Source of the DNA: Leucobacter allii | GTDB lineage: Bacteria > Actinomycetota > Actinomycetes > Actinomycetales > Microbacteriaceae | Length of the DNA: 64,000 nucleotides | Assembly: GCF_022919155.1 (NCBI RefSeq) | Contig: NZ_CP095045.1 | Location: 62,001-126,000, forward strand | Direction: 5' to 3' | In this document: piece after piece, positions 19,810 to 30,700 of the stretch | Position numbering within the stretch: position 1 is the stretch's first letter | Layout: the number at the start of each line of letters is the position of its first letter | The notes under the pieces: model-generated | What the model saw: only the letters and a program-made list of their open reading frames with translations | Databases searched by the model: none | Told to the model about the DNA's origin: nothing | Position numbers and translations under genes: made by a program

Positions 19810-20404
19810 GGACCTGCTGCGCCGCGAGCCGGGCTTCGAGATCGTTTTCAGCGGCGAGTCGGCACCCGATTTCGTCGCGTGGGTGCGGGAGGCGCCGCGC
19901 GAGCGCCGGCCGCATCTGCTCGTGCTCGATCTCATGGTCGACCGGCGGCCGAGCGTCGATGTCGCGGTGGTGGAGGCGCTGCTGCGCGCGGGGCTCAAGA
20001 TCGTGGTACTCTCCGCGCTGGCGTCGCCGCCGCTCGTGCGCGGCATCGTGCGCGCCGGGGTCTCCGGCGTGGTCGGCAAACGCGACGCCGAGACCGACAT
20101 CCTCGCGGCGATCCGCGCGGTGCTGCGCGGCGAGGAGTGGATGACGACGGAGCTGGCGGCCGTCATCGCCGGCGACCCCGAGCGGCCGAAGCTCAGCGTG
20201 CAGGAGGAACGGGCGCTCGTGCTCTATGCCTCGGGGCTCACGATCGAGCAGGTCGCCTCCGCCATGAACATCGGCCGCGAGACGGCGAAGCAGTACCTCG
20301 ACCGGGTGAAGCGGAAGTACCGCGAGGCCGGGGTGCCCGCGCGGACCCAGCTCGACCTCGGGCGGATCGCGTGGAGCGAGGGGTACCTCGACCCGACGCT
20401 CTGA
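19733..20404 (+). CDS. NarL/LuxR-type response regulator
   Basis: A 223-residue transcription factor. The receiver domain has the acidic pair E16-D17, phospho-acceptor D66 in VLDLMVD, a Ser near 95 and Lys near 121 (GKRD). The C-terminal LuxR helix-turn-helix (about 150-205) shows LSVQEERALVLYASGLTIEQ and GRETAKQYLDRVKRKY. Its first 77 bases overlap the kinase gene in another frame. CGAGGT before the ATG is a weak ribosome site. It probably controls itself or nearby stress genes; no operator was identified. Confidence 0.88.
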   Translation: MSEAVPSPVCRVAVVEDHLLQRARTEDLLRREPGFEIVFSGESAPDFVAWVREAPRERRPHLLVLDLMVDRRPSVDVAVVEALLRAGLKIVVLSALASPPLVRGIVRAGVSGVVGKRDAETDILAAIRAVLRGEEWMTTELAAVIAGDPERPKLSVQEERALVLYASGLTIEQVASAMNIGRETAKQYLDRVKRKYREAGVPARTQLDLGRIAWSEGYLDPTL

Positions 20405-20546
20405 CGCGGCGCGTACCGCACCGTCCGCTCGGGCTCCACCGCGGAGGCCGCTACACGCCCGCCGTACTGGAAGGCAACCCCCTTCGCAGGCGTGCGACGA
20501 GCCGCCATGCTGGGACGATCCAGCACCCGACACCGGAGGAGGCCGC

Positions 20547-21029
20547 ATGTCCCAGCAGAAACTCGAGACCCCTGCAGAGCTGTTCCACTACCAGGTCCGC
20601 AGCGCGCTCACGATGGAGCACCACTCGCTCGAGGCGCTCGACGAGCTCCGCTCGGCGGCGAAGGACGCCAAGATCACGAAGCTGTTCACGCACCACGCCA
20701 CGGAGACCCGGGAGCAGATCGACACGCTCGAGCAGGTCTTCGCGCTGCTCGAGGTCGATCCGAGCACCGCGCCCTCCCCGGCGACGACGGGGATCAAGAA
20801 CCAGGCGTCCTCGCTGCTCGAGAAGGTCGACGCGAAGCTCCGGGATCGCGTCGCGCTCATGAGCGCCCTCGGCAACGAGCACTTCGAGATCTCGGCATAC
20901 GAAGGGCTCATCCTCGAGGCGCGCGCGCTCGGGGCGGGCGAGGCGGCCGATCTCCTCCAGCAGAACCTCGACCAGGAGACGCACACGAGCGAGGAGCTCC
21001 GCAGCGCGCTCCAGGAGCTCCTGTCATGA
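20547..21029 (+). CDS. DUF892 (YciF-like) ferritin-fold protein
   Basis: A 160-residue four-helix protein of the YciE/YciF/DUF892 family. It shows a MEHHSLEALDEL helix, a THHATETREQIDTLEQVF metal-site helix and a final LDQETHTSEELRSAL helix. These stress-associated proteins bind di-iron like ferritins; the exact role is open. GGAGGAGG precedes the ATG. The stop overlaps the next small gene as ATGA, marking an operon that was probably induced under general stress (inference). Confidence 0.85.
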   Translation: MSQQKLETPAELFHYQVRSALTMEHHSLEALDELRSAAKDAKITKLFTHHATETREQIDTLEQVFALLEVDPSTAPSPATTGIKNQASSLLEKVDAKLRDRVALMSALGNEHFEISAYEGLILEARALGAGEAADLLQQNLDQETHTSEELRSALQELLS

Positions 21030-21256
21030 GCGCGGGGACCGGCGACCCCCGGCACGAGCCCGATCGCGCAGGCGAGGAGGCGGAGCCGGGCGAGAACGGC
21101 CCGGACGAGAACGATCCGAAGCTTCCCGATGAGGCGCCGGACGATGTCGCCGAGCGCCCGGGATCGGCAGCCGTCGGCCACGAGCACGCCGATGAGCTGG
21201 CGAACGAGTGGGGCGAGGAGTCCTTCCCGGCGAGCGATCCGCCGGCGCACTACTGA
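21026..21256 (+). CDS. Small acidic protein with ESFPASDPP motif
   Basis: A 76-residue, very acidic and probably disordered protein. It ends in EESFPASDPPAHY, a C-terminal motif shared by many small bacterial stress proteins of unknown function. The ATG overlaps the DUF892 stop as ATGA, so the two are coupled. No domain or cofactor site is visible. Confidence 0.7.
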   Translation: MSAGTGDPRHEPDRAGEEAEPGENGPDENDPKLPDEAPDDVAERPGSAAVGHEHADELANEWGEESFPASDPPAHY

Positions 21257-21311
21257 GGCCCGACCGGCGCACCGAGACGCCCGGCGGCTCCCGAGGGCGC
21301 GTCCCCGCGAT

Positions 21312-22478
21312 TCACCAGCGCAGCAGCGCCGTGGGCGGGGAGCCGCCGTCGGGCATCGGCTCCTCCGGCGCGAGCGCCGGCTCGAGGATCCGCACGCGGG
21401 CTCCCGTGAGGATCGCCGCGCGCGCGAGGGCCTCGGCCACGGGCAGCCGTGCGACTTCGCGGCCGGCGCCGAGCGCGGGAGCTCCGTCGCGGATCCACGG
21501 CTCGGCATCGAGCGCGCCGAGCGTCTCCGCGGCCTCCCGCGGATCGGCCTCGAGCGTTCGGGCGTCGAGCAGCAGCTCCGCGACCCGCGCCTGCTGCAGC
21601 GCCTCGACGACCGTCGCGACGCCTCGGGCCCGGCGCTCGCCCCCGCCGGCGTCCGCAGCGGCCGATACCTCGTCGATCTCGCGCTGCAGGCCGAGGTCGA
21701 GGGCCTCGGAGACGGCCCGGTCGACGGCGCGGGGATCGGCCCCGTCCGCGCGGGTGTGCGCGTCGACCTCGATGAGCAGGTCCGTGCAGTCGGCGGGCAG
21801 CCGCTCGCGGAGCAGCTGCCGCGCGCGCAGATCGCCCGCGAGCACCACGAAGGCGGGTCGCGTATCTCGCACGAGGCGCTCGAGCGACGCGGCGACCTCG
21901 GCCTGGTTGTGCTTCCACACCTCTTCGGAGTGGCGCTGCCAGCGGGCATGCGACCGGCCGCCGGCCTGCACCTTCGGCAGGGCATCGGTGCTCCCCTCGA
22001 TGCGGGCGGTCTGCTCCGACTCGGTCCCGGCGGCGCGTTCCAGCCGGAGCTCCGCCCCGTCGCGGGAGGTCTCCACGACGAGGTACCGCGGTGCGTACGT
22101 GCGGTGGCGCAGCAGTGGGATCACGAACGGCAGGGCGGCGTGCGTGAGCACGGCCTGCCCTCGCCGGGGCCCGGCGAAGTGCTCATCGACGGCGATGCCG
22201 CCCCCGCTCACGAGCAGATACCGCGCCGAGGGGCTCGCCACCCCGGATCCCGCCCGCAGCGCCGTCGCGACCGCCTCCCGGTCGGCTTCGGGAGCGCCGG
22301 CCTGCGCGAGGCCGTCCATGAGGGACTCCCGCTTCGTCGCCTCCGACCCCGCCGGCGTGTCGCCCGTGCCGTCCGCGTACACGGTGGTCCATGCGCCGGG
22401 ACGCGCGAGCGCCTCCTGCAGCGGGCTGCGCGCGTCCGGGGCGCCTGCCGTTCCATCTCGTGCGGCTCCGGTCATCAT
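21312..22478 (-). CDS. baeRF-type (Rv2629-like) release-factor-fold protein
   Basis: A 388-residue protein resembling the bacterial archaeo-eukaryotic release factor family 2, typified by mycobacterial Rv2629. Seen are the central PKVQAGGRSHARWQRH segment, a RPAFVVLAGDLRARQLL strand-helix, and a late GARVRILE strand. Such proteins resemble eRF1 domain 2/3 and are proposed to act on ribosomes or in stress. GAGAGGAG lies before a double ATG (22478/22475). Next upstream on the same strand is a small acidic protein, so the two may be co-transcribed (25-base gap). Confidence 0.72.
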   Translation of the reverse strand: MMTGAARDGTAGAPDARSPLQEALARPGAWTTVYADGTGDTPAGSEATKRESLMDGLAQAGAPEADREAVATALRAGSGVASPSARYLLVSGGGIAVDEHFAGPRRGQAVLTHAALPFVIPLLRHRTYAPRYLVVETSRDGAELRLERAAGTESEQTARIEGSTDALPKVQAGGRSHARWQRHSEEVWKHNQAEVAASLERLVRDTRPAFVVLAGDLRARQLLRERLPADCTDLLIEVDAHTRADGADPRAVDRAVSEALDLGLQREIDEVSAAADAGGGERRARGVATVVEALQQARVAELLLDARTLEADPREAAETLGALDAEPWIRDGAPALGAGREVARLPVAEALARAAILTGARVRILEPALAPEEPMPDGGSPPTALLRW

Positions 22479-22503
22479 GCGCTCCTCTCCGTCGCTCCCG
22501 CGC

Positions 22504-22878
22504 TCAGTCGGGCGGGTCGATCGTGATCTGATCCTCGTCCCGGCGGTCGGTGCTCGCGCTCCGGGCGCTCTGCTCCGCCTCGTCGCGCGTCTCGAAGGCG
22601 TCGGCGCCCTCGTTCGCATCCAGTTCGGGATCCTCGCCAGCGTCGGGCGTCGACGGACCGTCTTCCGCCTGCTCGGCCTTCCGCGCGGCGCGCGGCGGGT
22701 CCGCGGCGTCCGAGCCGAGCTGGCCGGCGTCCTTTGCCGCCTGCGGTACGGACCCGCTCACCGAATCCGGGGCGGTCGCGGTCGGCTGCGCGCTGTCCGG
22801 ATCGTGCTTCCCTGTGCCGTCGCCGTGTCCGTCGCCGTCTCCGCGTCCCTGGCTGTGTGCATCCGTGTGATTCGTCAT
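22504..22878 (-). CDS. Small acidic, low-complexity protein
   Basis: A 124-residue hydrophilic protein rich in Asp, Gly, Ala and Glu. It has a Gly/Asp/His-rich start (residues 8-25) and no recognisable domain or membrane segment. GGAGGTGGC before the ATG at 22878 is a strong ribosome site. It lies 25 bases upstream of the baeRF-like gene on the same strand. The composition resembles stress-induced disordered proteins such as its neighbour at 21026, but this is a guess. Confidence 0.6.
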   Translation of the reverse strand: MTNHTDAHSQGRGDGDGHGDGTGKHDPDSAQPTATAPDSVSGSVPQAAKDAGQLGSDAADPPRAARKAEQAEDGPSTPDAGEDPELDANEGADAFETRDEAEQSARSASTDRRDEDQITIDPPD

Positions 22879-22960
22879 GCTGCCACCTCCGTGCGTCTCC
22901 TGCGACGCTACGCGCTCGCGCCGCATCGCGAACCGGGGTTGAAGCGCACCGCGCGCTCTG

Positions 22961-23968
22961 TTAGTGCCGCTTCGCGTCGGCCGCTTCGGCGCCGGGACGG
23001 TCGAGATGCTCCGGCAGCGTCGCGCACGGCGCGATCACGACGTCCTGGATCTTCCAGTCCAGCCCCTGCACTGCTCCCGCGAGCGCTTCGGCGCGGTCCA
23101 CGGTGATCCGGCCGTCCGTCGGAACGACGAAGACCTCTACGTGGAAGACCTGACCCTCGTCGCGCATGCGGATCCCCGATTCCGCCACCCAGTCGAGCTC
23201 CGCGAGGTACGCGTGGATGACGTCCGCCAGCGGGTGGCGCCTCGTGTCGTCGAAGGTGCGCGCACGCTGGTCCATGAGGTCCGCGACCGCAGCCTTGGTG
23301 TTGCGCACACCGTCCCAGATGATGCCGAGGGAGATGAAGACGGCGGCCGCGCCGTCGAGCCACCACCAGCCGATCCCGACGCCGAGCACGCCCACGATCG
23401 AGGCGGCGTTCGTCTGCCAATCGGCCTTCGCCATGTCGGCGTCGGCGTACAGCAGCTTGTTGTGCAGCACGGGCGCGAGCTTCGCCTTCGCCGGGCCGTA
23501 CAGGAAGACCGGGCCGACGACCACGACGGCCATCACCGAGACCATCAGCCATCCGAGCCAGATCGTGTGCCCGAAGAGGTTCACCGTGCCGATCGAGGGG
23601 TGTTCGGCGCGGATGAGCCCCAGCGCCGACTCGACGGCGAGGGAGGCGCCGACCGCGAGCAGGGCGACACCGCCCACGAGGTGCCCGACGCTCATGGCCC
23701 GGTGCTGACCGTAGGGATGCTTCGGGGTGGGCTTGCGGCGGATGAAGACCAGGGCGACGAGGAAGGCGAGCTGGGGCAGCAGGGAGAGCATGTCCTCGAT
23801 CCAGGCCGTCTTCATGGCCTGGGAGCTGCCGAGCACGAATGCGACGGACGTGATCGTCACCGCGGTGTAGCAGATGGTGAAGATCTGCCAGCGCACGGCC
23901 CGGCGGAGCGCGGTCCGCTGCTCCCCCGGGAGATGGTCGTCGGCCTCGACGCCGTCGGCGAGGCTCAT
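22961..23968 (-). CDS. Cation diffusion facilitator family transporter
   Basis: A 335-residue inner-membrane metal/proton antiporter-type protein. Six hydrophobic helices lie between about residues 28 and 240. Metal-site-like acidic patches are IEDMLSLLP in helix 2 and ADMAKADWQTNAAS before helix 5. A C-terminal cytosolic domain (about 245-320) has the ferredoxin-like CDF pattern (HVEVFVVPTDGRITV). The metal is not predictable; helix 2 lacks the zinc-type HxxxD. It is preceded by and coupled to a lipoprotein gene (four-base overlap). Confidence 0.85.
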   Translation of the reverse strand: MSLADGVEADDHLPGEQRTALRRAVRWQIFTICYTAVTITSVAFVLGSSQAMKTAWIEDMLSLLPQLAFLVALVFIRRKPTPKHPYGQHRAMSVGHLVGGVALLAVGASLAVESALGLIRAEHPSIGTVNLFGHTIWLGWLMVSVMAVVVVGPVFLYGPAKAKLAPVLHNKLLYADADMAKADWQTNAASIVGVLGVGIGWWWLDGAAAVFISLGIIWDGVRNTKAAVADLMDQRARTFDDTRRHPLADVIHAYLAELDWVAESGIRMRDEGQVFHVEVFVVPTDGRITVDRAEALAGAVQGLDWKIQDVVIAPCATLPEHLDRPGAEAADAKRH

Positions 23969-24498
23969 CGCGCCAGCCCCCGCCCGTCGATATAGCCTTC
24001 GAATGCCGACAGCAGGGCGTTCTCCCCGAGCGGCATGAGCGCGACGAGCTCCGCGTCCGCGCCGTCCACGCCACCGGCGCTTCCGGCGAACGGCCGCGAG
24101 ATCGCCGCCCGCTCCGTCCAGGGCGTCTCCGGTGTGAAGTGCCCGAGCGCGAGGTCGATGTCGCCGGATTCGAGCATGCCGACGAGCGTCTCCTCGCCGC
24201 CGAGCTCCCAGACCGGGGCCGCGTCGATGCTCTCGGCGAAATCCGCGCCGAGTTCGGGCAGCGGACCCTCCGGCGGGTGCGCGTCCGTGCTCATCCCCGG
24301 CTCCGCCGCGATGCCGATGCGAAGTTCCCCGCCGCGCGCCCGCTCCAGGCTGCCGTCCGGGTCGGCGGGGATCGTGAGGCCGCACCCCGTCAGCGCGGCG
24401 GCGAGCAGGGCGACGCCCGCGAGGGCGGACACCCGTCCGGGTCTTCGCCTCCGCCCCGCTCCGTCGATGCGCGCCCTCGCGCCGAACTCCGCCTGCAT
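23965..24498 (-). CDS. Putative lipoprotein resembling a truncated solute-binding protein
   Basis: A 177-residue protein with an Arg-rich start and hydrophobic stretch (about 22-38) ending in the lipobox LTGC (Cys39). The mature part has ELRIGIAAEPGM, LGADFAESIDA and ESGDIDLALGHFT, typical of the first lobe of family 3 solute-binding proteins. The second lobe is absent, at half the usual 250-270 residues. The ATGA overlap with the CDF transporter suggests it works with it, perhaps as an extracellular metal-binding or sensing partner. That link is inference. Confidence 0.6.
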   Translation of the reverse strand: MQAEFGARARIDGAGRRRRPGRVSALAGVALLAAALTGCGLTIPADPDGSLERARGGELRIGIAAEPGMSTDAHPPEGPLPELGADFAESIDAAPVWELGGEETLVGMLESGDIDLALGHFTPETPWTERAAISRPFAGSAGGVDGADAELVALMPLGENALLSAFEGYIDGRGLAR

Positions 24499-24653
24499 GC
24501 AGCGATGATGGCAGCCGCGCCCGCGCGGGGCCAGGCCGTTGCTCGGAGGGCACGATGTTTGCTAGGGCCGCGAGCGCACGGCGCCGCGCGTCGCGTCGCG
24601 TCGGGAGGACGTTCGCGGGATGCGGCGCGTCGGCGAGGCTCGAGGGGATACGC

Positions 24654-24691
24654 GCGACGGCCGGGAACGCGGCTGCGTTCCCGGCCGTCGC
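24654..24691 (-). terminator. Terminator after the giant surface protein
   Basis: A perfect 17-bp inverted repeat (24654-24670 with 24675-24691) and a GGCT loop, 18 bases beyond the stop of the minus-strand adhesin gene. There is no U-tract. The rest of the gap 24499-24708 shows nothing convincing. Confidence 0.8.
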
Positions 24692-24708
24692 CGCGGCACG
24701 ATCCGTTC

Positions 24709-27700
24709 TTACGCGTCCCGGCGCGCGCGGCGGCGGTTCAGGGCGAATGCGCCGCCCGCGAGCGCGATGAGGAGGACGGCGGCGGCGATGAGACCGGCCA
24801 CCTGCCCGCCGGTGACCCCGAGGCCGCCCGGATCGTTTCCGTCGCCCCCGTTGCCGTTGCCGCCGTCGCCCCCGTCTCCGGGCGGGAGCACCGGCGGCAC
24901 GCCGCTCAGCGCGTTGGAGACGAGCACGAGCGCGCCGGTCTCGCCGAGTGCGAGCTCACCGCTCGCGGTGCCTTCGACGGTCTCGCCGGCGGCGCCGGTC
25001 GATACCGTGACGGAGGTGCTCGTCGCCTCCCCGGCGTCGGTCTCCGTGACCTCGCACACGGCGCCCTGCGGGAGATCCGCGAAGCGCTGCTGCGCCCCCG
25101 CCGTCAGCGTGAACTCGCGGACGACCGGCTCGTCGCTCCCGCCGACCGCGCACTCCAGCAGGAAGGCGTACTCGGCGGACAGCTGCTCCTCCGAGAGGTC
25201 GTGCGCGTTGTCGCTGCGCACGCTCTTCTCCACCACGAGCTCGCCGAGCGCGTAGGTGTTGGTGAGCGCCGCGACCGTCGCCGTGTCGCCGCTGCGCGGC
25301 GCACGGATGGCAATCTCGGCGGTCGTTCCGTCCACCGAGGGGGTGACTCCGTCGGAGACCTGGAACGAGCGGCCGACCTCGCCGTGAGCCCCGACCTCGC
25401 CGGTCTCGGAGAGGGTGCAGTCGGTGCCGATCGGCAGTCCGTCCACGGTCACCGGGGTGCCGTCCGCGGGGAGCGTCAGCGTCGCGGACTCGCCGAGGTC
25501 GAGCGCCACGCGCGCCGGATCGGCCAGGCCGCTCGGCACGGTGCAGACCAGGGAGACGTCGAACGATTCGGGGATCTGCGTCACGCCGCCGTCCACGACG
25601 GTCTTGGCGACCTCGAGCGAGCCGGTCTGCAGCGTCACGCCCGCGGGTTGCGGGGCCTTCGGCAGATTCACGCGGCTGCCCGCGGTGTCCCACGCGACGA
25701 CGCCGTTCTGGTTCCAGGCGAACTGCGGCTCGGCGAACTGCGCGAGCGTGGGCTGCAGCCCGCCCTCGGCCTGCTCGGCGACGCGATTCACCGTCTCGTA
25801 GGCCACGTCGAGCCAGGCGCCCGGTCGGAGCGGCGCGTCGCCCATGGTGACCGCGATGCGGAACCCGGCGATGTCCTCGGCCGCGCCCGCGTAGGCATCG
25901 GCGGCGACCCAGCTCCCGTTGGCGGCGTTCGTCGCGGCGTCGCTGCACTCCGGATCCGCGATCCAGCCGGAGATCGGAGCGGTGCCGATGCAGGCGGTCG
26001 GGTCGGTGGTGATCTCCACCGCGTACGTCGCGCCGGCCGGAAGCCCGGTGACCTCGAGCGACGCGAGATCGGCGAGCACGGGACGGAACGTGCTGTTGCG
26101 GCTCGCGTTGCCCGCGAGCAGCTTGTCGCCCGGCGCCGGGAGCATGTCGACGATCGTCATGCGCGCGAGATCGGTCGTGCCGGCGTTGACGTGGCGCAGC
26201 AGCCACGCATCGGTCGCGCCGACGGCGGTGACGTCGGCGCAGGGGGTGCGGGTGTAGTCGGCCGGCGCACCGGGGGTGGTGCAGCCCTCGGCGCCGGTGA
26301 CGACGTTCACCGCACCGGAGACGAGGTCTTCGCCGAGCGTGCCGGCGGGCTCGCCGTTCACGAACTTCTGCGCGCCGATGAGCGTGCCGCTGCGCGGCTG
26401 CACGTAGTTCGCATTGCCGCACTGCGTGCTCGCGAGGCCGTCGACGCGGGAGGGATCCTGCCCGTTGTTCGTCGGCTGCGTGCAGGCGTCGAGCTCGACG
26501 CCCGTCTCAGCCACGACGGTGTTCCAGGCGCGGTCGGCCGCGGTGAGGCCCGGCTGCAGCACGAGCCCGAGGTCGATGGTGAGCTCCTCGCCGGGATCCA
26601 TCCGCGTCCCCGCCGGCCAGGTGAAGACGAGATGACGCCCGTCCTCGCTCGCGGCCACGGTGATCTCGGCGGGATCGATCGACGCGCCGTCGCCGCCCGT
26701 CCGCGAGAAGGCCGGCTGCTCGCCGTCCCACTCGAGCTCCGCGGGCAGGACGTCGGTGACGGTCCCGAGCGGCAGGTAGCCGGTGCCGCTGTTCGCGACA
26801 ACGAGCTGCCAGGGGGCGCTCGACATCGCCTCGACGGTGTGCGTCGAGGTATCCAGCGGCGCGCGCTTCTGCACGGTGAGCTCGTGCGAACCCTCCGAGA
26901 AGCCGAGCGAGGCGTCGGCGCCGTCGTCCGCGGTCGCGCCGCCGCTGCCGGTCGCCGTCGTCGCCGCGACGTTCTCGACGCTCAGCCCGCCGGCCCAGTC
27001 GATCTCGGCCCCGGCGCGCAGACGGACGTCGATCGGGAGCCGACCCTCGCCCCAGTCGGACGTCCACGAGGTGGCGCCGAGCGGGAAGAGCGCGCCGTCG
27101 GCGCGATCGAAGGTGATCCGCACACCGCGAACGTCCGCGAGCTCTCCCGCGAAGTCCGCCTGAGCGACCCAGGCGCCCGCGACGAAGTAGTCGTAGCGGT
27201 AGGCGTCGCTGTCGGTGGGCACCGCGGTGGGCGCGGGCAGCGAGACGAGCTCGAAGAGATCCCAGAACTCCGCGGTCGTGTCCTCGATGCTCAGGCGGTC
27301 GAGCGGCGCCTTCGATGCGCCGGGGGTCGCGGTGAGGAGCACATGCACGGGGGCATCGCGCGTCGCCTCGTACACGGTGCCGTCGTCCTGCCCGTCGCGG
27401 TTGTCGACCGTGACGCGCTTGGCGAGCTCGACGTCGATTGCGGCGTCGGTGAGGAGGACCTGCGCGTCGTCGACATCGCGCGGCGTCGCCGCGGGGTCGA
27501 CCACGAGATCCTGCCCCAGCGCGGCCGCCGAGTTGTCGACGGGCACGGACACGCCGTCCGCGCCGCCCGTCACCGGTGCGCCCGAGGCGCGATGCGAGGC
27601 GCGCAGCTGGACGTCGAGGCGCATCGTGAGGGCGTCGCCGGCGACGATGCGGTTGCCGTTCGTCTCCGGGTCGGTGCCCTGGTAGACGACGGAGACGCCG

Positions 27701-30700
27701 ATGGCGTCGGCGAGCTGGGCGGCGGTCGGGCCGCCCGGGGCGGCGCCGGTGATCTGGTCGATCGAGAACGCCGCGGTCGTCGGGGTGCCGCCCGCGTACA
27801 GCCACAGCTCGAGCGTGCTCTGCGCGGTGTCGATGTACGACGGCAGGCCCTCGAAGCTGATCCCGGTCAGGTCGAACTCGTCGAAGTGGTTGCCGGCGCC
27901 GCTCGCCGCCTCGGCGTCGAAGTCGCGGCCGGAGAACGGGCTCTCCGACATGCCGCTCGTGCCGAGCGTCGAGGTGGCCACGTCGGTCACGCGGACCTTT
28001 CCGAGTTTCATCACGCCGACGGCGTCCACCGGGTCGATGCCGGCGCCGGAGGCGTTCCGCGCGGTCAGCGTGTACCAGGTGGTCGGGTAGTCGGCGGGAT
28101 CGAGGTCGCCGGGCTTGGGGGCGACGAGTGCGACGGAGCGACCGTCGGCGAGGCCGCCGACGGTCTTCGCGAGCGAGACGCCCGCGACGCCGTCGAGCAC
28201 GGTGATCGTGTCGCCGTCGGTGTCGCGATGCGTCGTCCCCGCCTGATCTCCCGCGATCTCGAAGACGTTGTCGATGCACCCGGCGTCCGCCTCGGCGGCC
28301 GGCGCCACGAGGCAGTTGAAGGCGCTCGTCGAGACGACCCACTTCGCGTCGTCCCCGGCGGCGGTGCGCGCGGAGTCGCGCAGCTTCCAGCCGAGCTCGT
28401 AGCCGCGGGTCGACGCCGAGGCGGCGATCCCGGAGCCGACGGCGGGCACGCCGAGGTCGCCGTCGGCGATCGCGGCCGCGCGGGCGTCGTCGTTCGGCGC
28501 GAGCACGAGGCGCACGCCGAGCGTGCTGCCGCGCTCCGCTGCGCTGAGCGTGTAGCCGACGAAGCCGGCGCCGTTCATCCAGCCGCCCGCGGGAGCGGCG
28601 GCGTCGGTCCAGGCTGCGCCGTTCCAGAGCTGCACTGCGGTCACCGCGTCCCAGGCGAGCTGCGGGTCGTCGTCGAAGGCGATCGGGAAGACGCGCGTGA
28701 GATCGAACGCCTCGAAGACGGTGCCGACGCCGGTGGCGTTCGGGGTCGCGGGATCGGTGAGGCGGATCTCGTCGAAGCCGCGCTCGGTCACCGCCCAGCT
28801 CTGGATCGTGGAGCTCTCGGCCCCCGACTGCGAGATCAGCGCGGAATCCGTCCACTGCTTCGCCGCCCACAGGGGGCCGGGACCGACCCACTCCTCGGGG
28901 CGGATGCTGCCGGCGCCGGTATCGAGGTCCTCGCCGTGCACCTCGCGCTCGTCGAGGATCCCGGTGCTCTCGGCCGTCGCCGTGTTCTCATAGGGCGTCG
29001 CCGGGTAGTCGGGAGCCGCGCCCGGCGCGGTGGGCTCGCCGCTGCTGCGGAGGGTCTCGCGCGCGGTGAAGGCCAGGTTCGGCTTCACCGTGGTGGTCGC
29101 GCCGAAGCCGTCGGTGTTCCGGTAGACGAAGCGGATGCCGGTCGTGGTCTCGGGGCTCGGGAGCGCGATGTCCGTCATCGAGCTCGCGGTCAGGGTGTCG
29201 ACGTCGACCCAGTCGCCCAGCGCGGCGTCGTAGCGCTGAATGGTGAGCGTGCTGCCGGCGGGGACGTCGATCGGGGCGAGGATCGCCGTCGCATCGTACG
29301 CGTCCCAGAAGGTGCCGTCGCCCGTGAGGGTGTCCTCGACCACGATCTCGGTCGGCTTCGTCTTGTCGCCTGAGGCGGTCGCCGTGGTCGGCAGCTGAAC
29401 GATCACGTCGTCGCCGGGGAGGACGACGCTCGGGCTGATCCGCTTCTCGATCTCCACCTCGATCTTCGGGGAGACGACGGTGAGGGTGGCGTCCGCGGAG
29501 TCCTCGGCGGGCTCGTCCACGCCGGGGCGGGTGCCGGTGACGTCGATGGCGTTGCGGAAGGGGCCGGCTTCGGCGCCGTCGGAGGCGAGGCCCTCGTCCG
29601 TGTCGATCGCGTACTTGACCTGGCTGGTCGCCCCGGGAGCGATGCTTCCGGTGAAGCTCAGCTCGAACCCGGTGATGTCGCGGTTCGTGAGCGGTGTCGG
29701 CACGGCCGGGAGCGCCTCACCCGGGGTCAGGACGACGACGGTCGGGCCGCCGTCGTGCTGCCACGTGAGGGTGCCGCCGGTGGCGCCCGCGGGCCACACC
29801 TGCGTCGTGTACGCGGCGTCGAAGCCGGCGAAGCGGAGCTCGTTCGAGAAGTAGGCGGCGTCCGCCCCCTCGCCGGGCTCGCTGATCGTCAGGGAGTCCA
29901 GTGCGGCGCTCTGGGGCGCCAGCCGGTTCTGCGCGGTGAGGATCGCGCCGACGGTGTTGCCCGCAGTGGTGCGCAGCGGCTCGACCTCGGTGCCGGAGGC
30001 GTCGACGAAGGTCTTGCCCGCCTCGACCGCGATCGCGAGCGGGGTGACTGCGAAGGGAGCGTCAGCGGTCCGGGTGACGGGATCCTCGCCGGTGACCGAG
30101 ACGGACGCCGCGACGACGTTCTCCGCCTCGTAGCCCTTCGAGATGTCGAGGAGACCGAGTCGATCGTCCTCGCGCTGGGAGACGGTGAAGGACGCGGAGG
30201 CCTCCGCGCCGGGCACGATCGCGCCCGTGTAGCCGATGCGCACGCCGGCGATGTCGGCGTCGGCGATGCCGCCGGAGTAGCCCACCCAGCTCCAGCTGCC
30301 GCCGGAGAGGACGTAGACCTCGACGGTGGCGGCGGTGGCGCCCGCGGGCCAGTTCGCCGGATCGGCGGGGTCGGCGGTGAACCCGGCGAAGTCGACGTAG
30401 CGGAAGGGGTTCGACGCATCCAGCTCGCCGGCGCCGTCGTCGGCGACCGGCGGATCCTGCAGCACGAGCTCCGCGGCATCGACGTTGGATGCCTGCGTGC
30501 CGCCGATCACGATGGTGGAGGGGGCGCCGGGCTCGTAGCCCTGACCCGCGGGCGTCCAGGACTTCGTCGGCGTCACATCGATGACGCGCTCGACGTCGAC
30601 GGAGACGGTCGCGGAGTCCTGGGCCGAGATGGTCTCGCCCGGGGCGGCGATCGCCGTGATCCTGGCCGAGTTCACGAGGTCCAGGCCGTTGGAGTCCCAG

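Noticed and set aside
24139-29373. A very long open frame on the plus strand opposite the giant surface protein (about 1744 codons)
   Set aside because: It is antisense to a gene with a signal peptide, modules and sorting motif. Its translation is Arg/Gly/Val/His low-complexity, typical of a shadow frame in GC-rich DNA.
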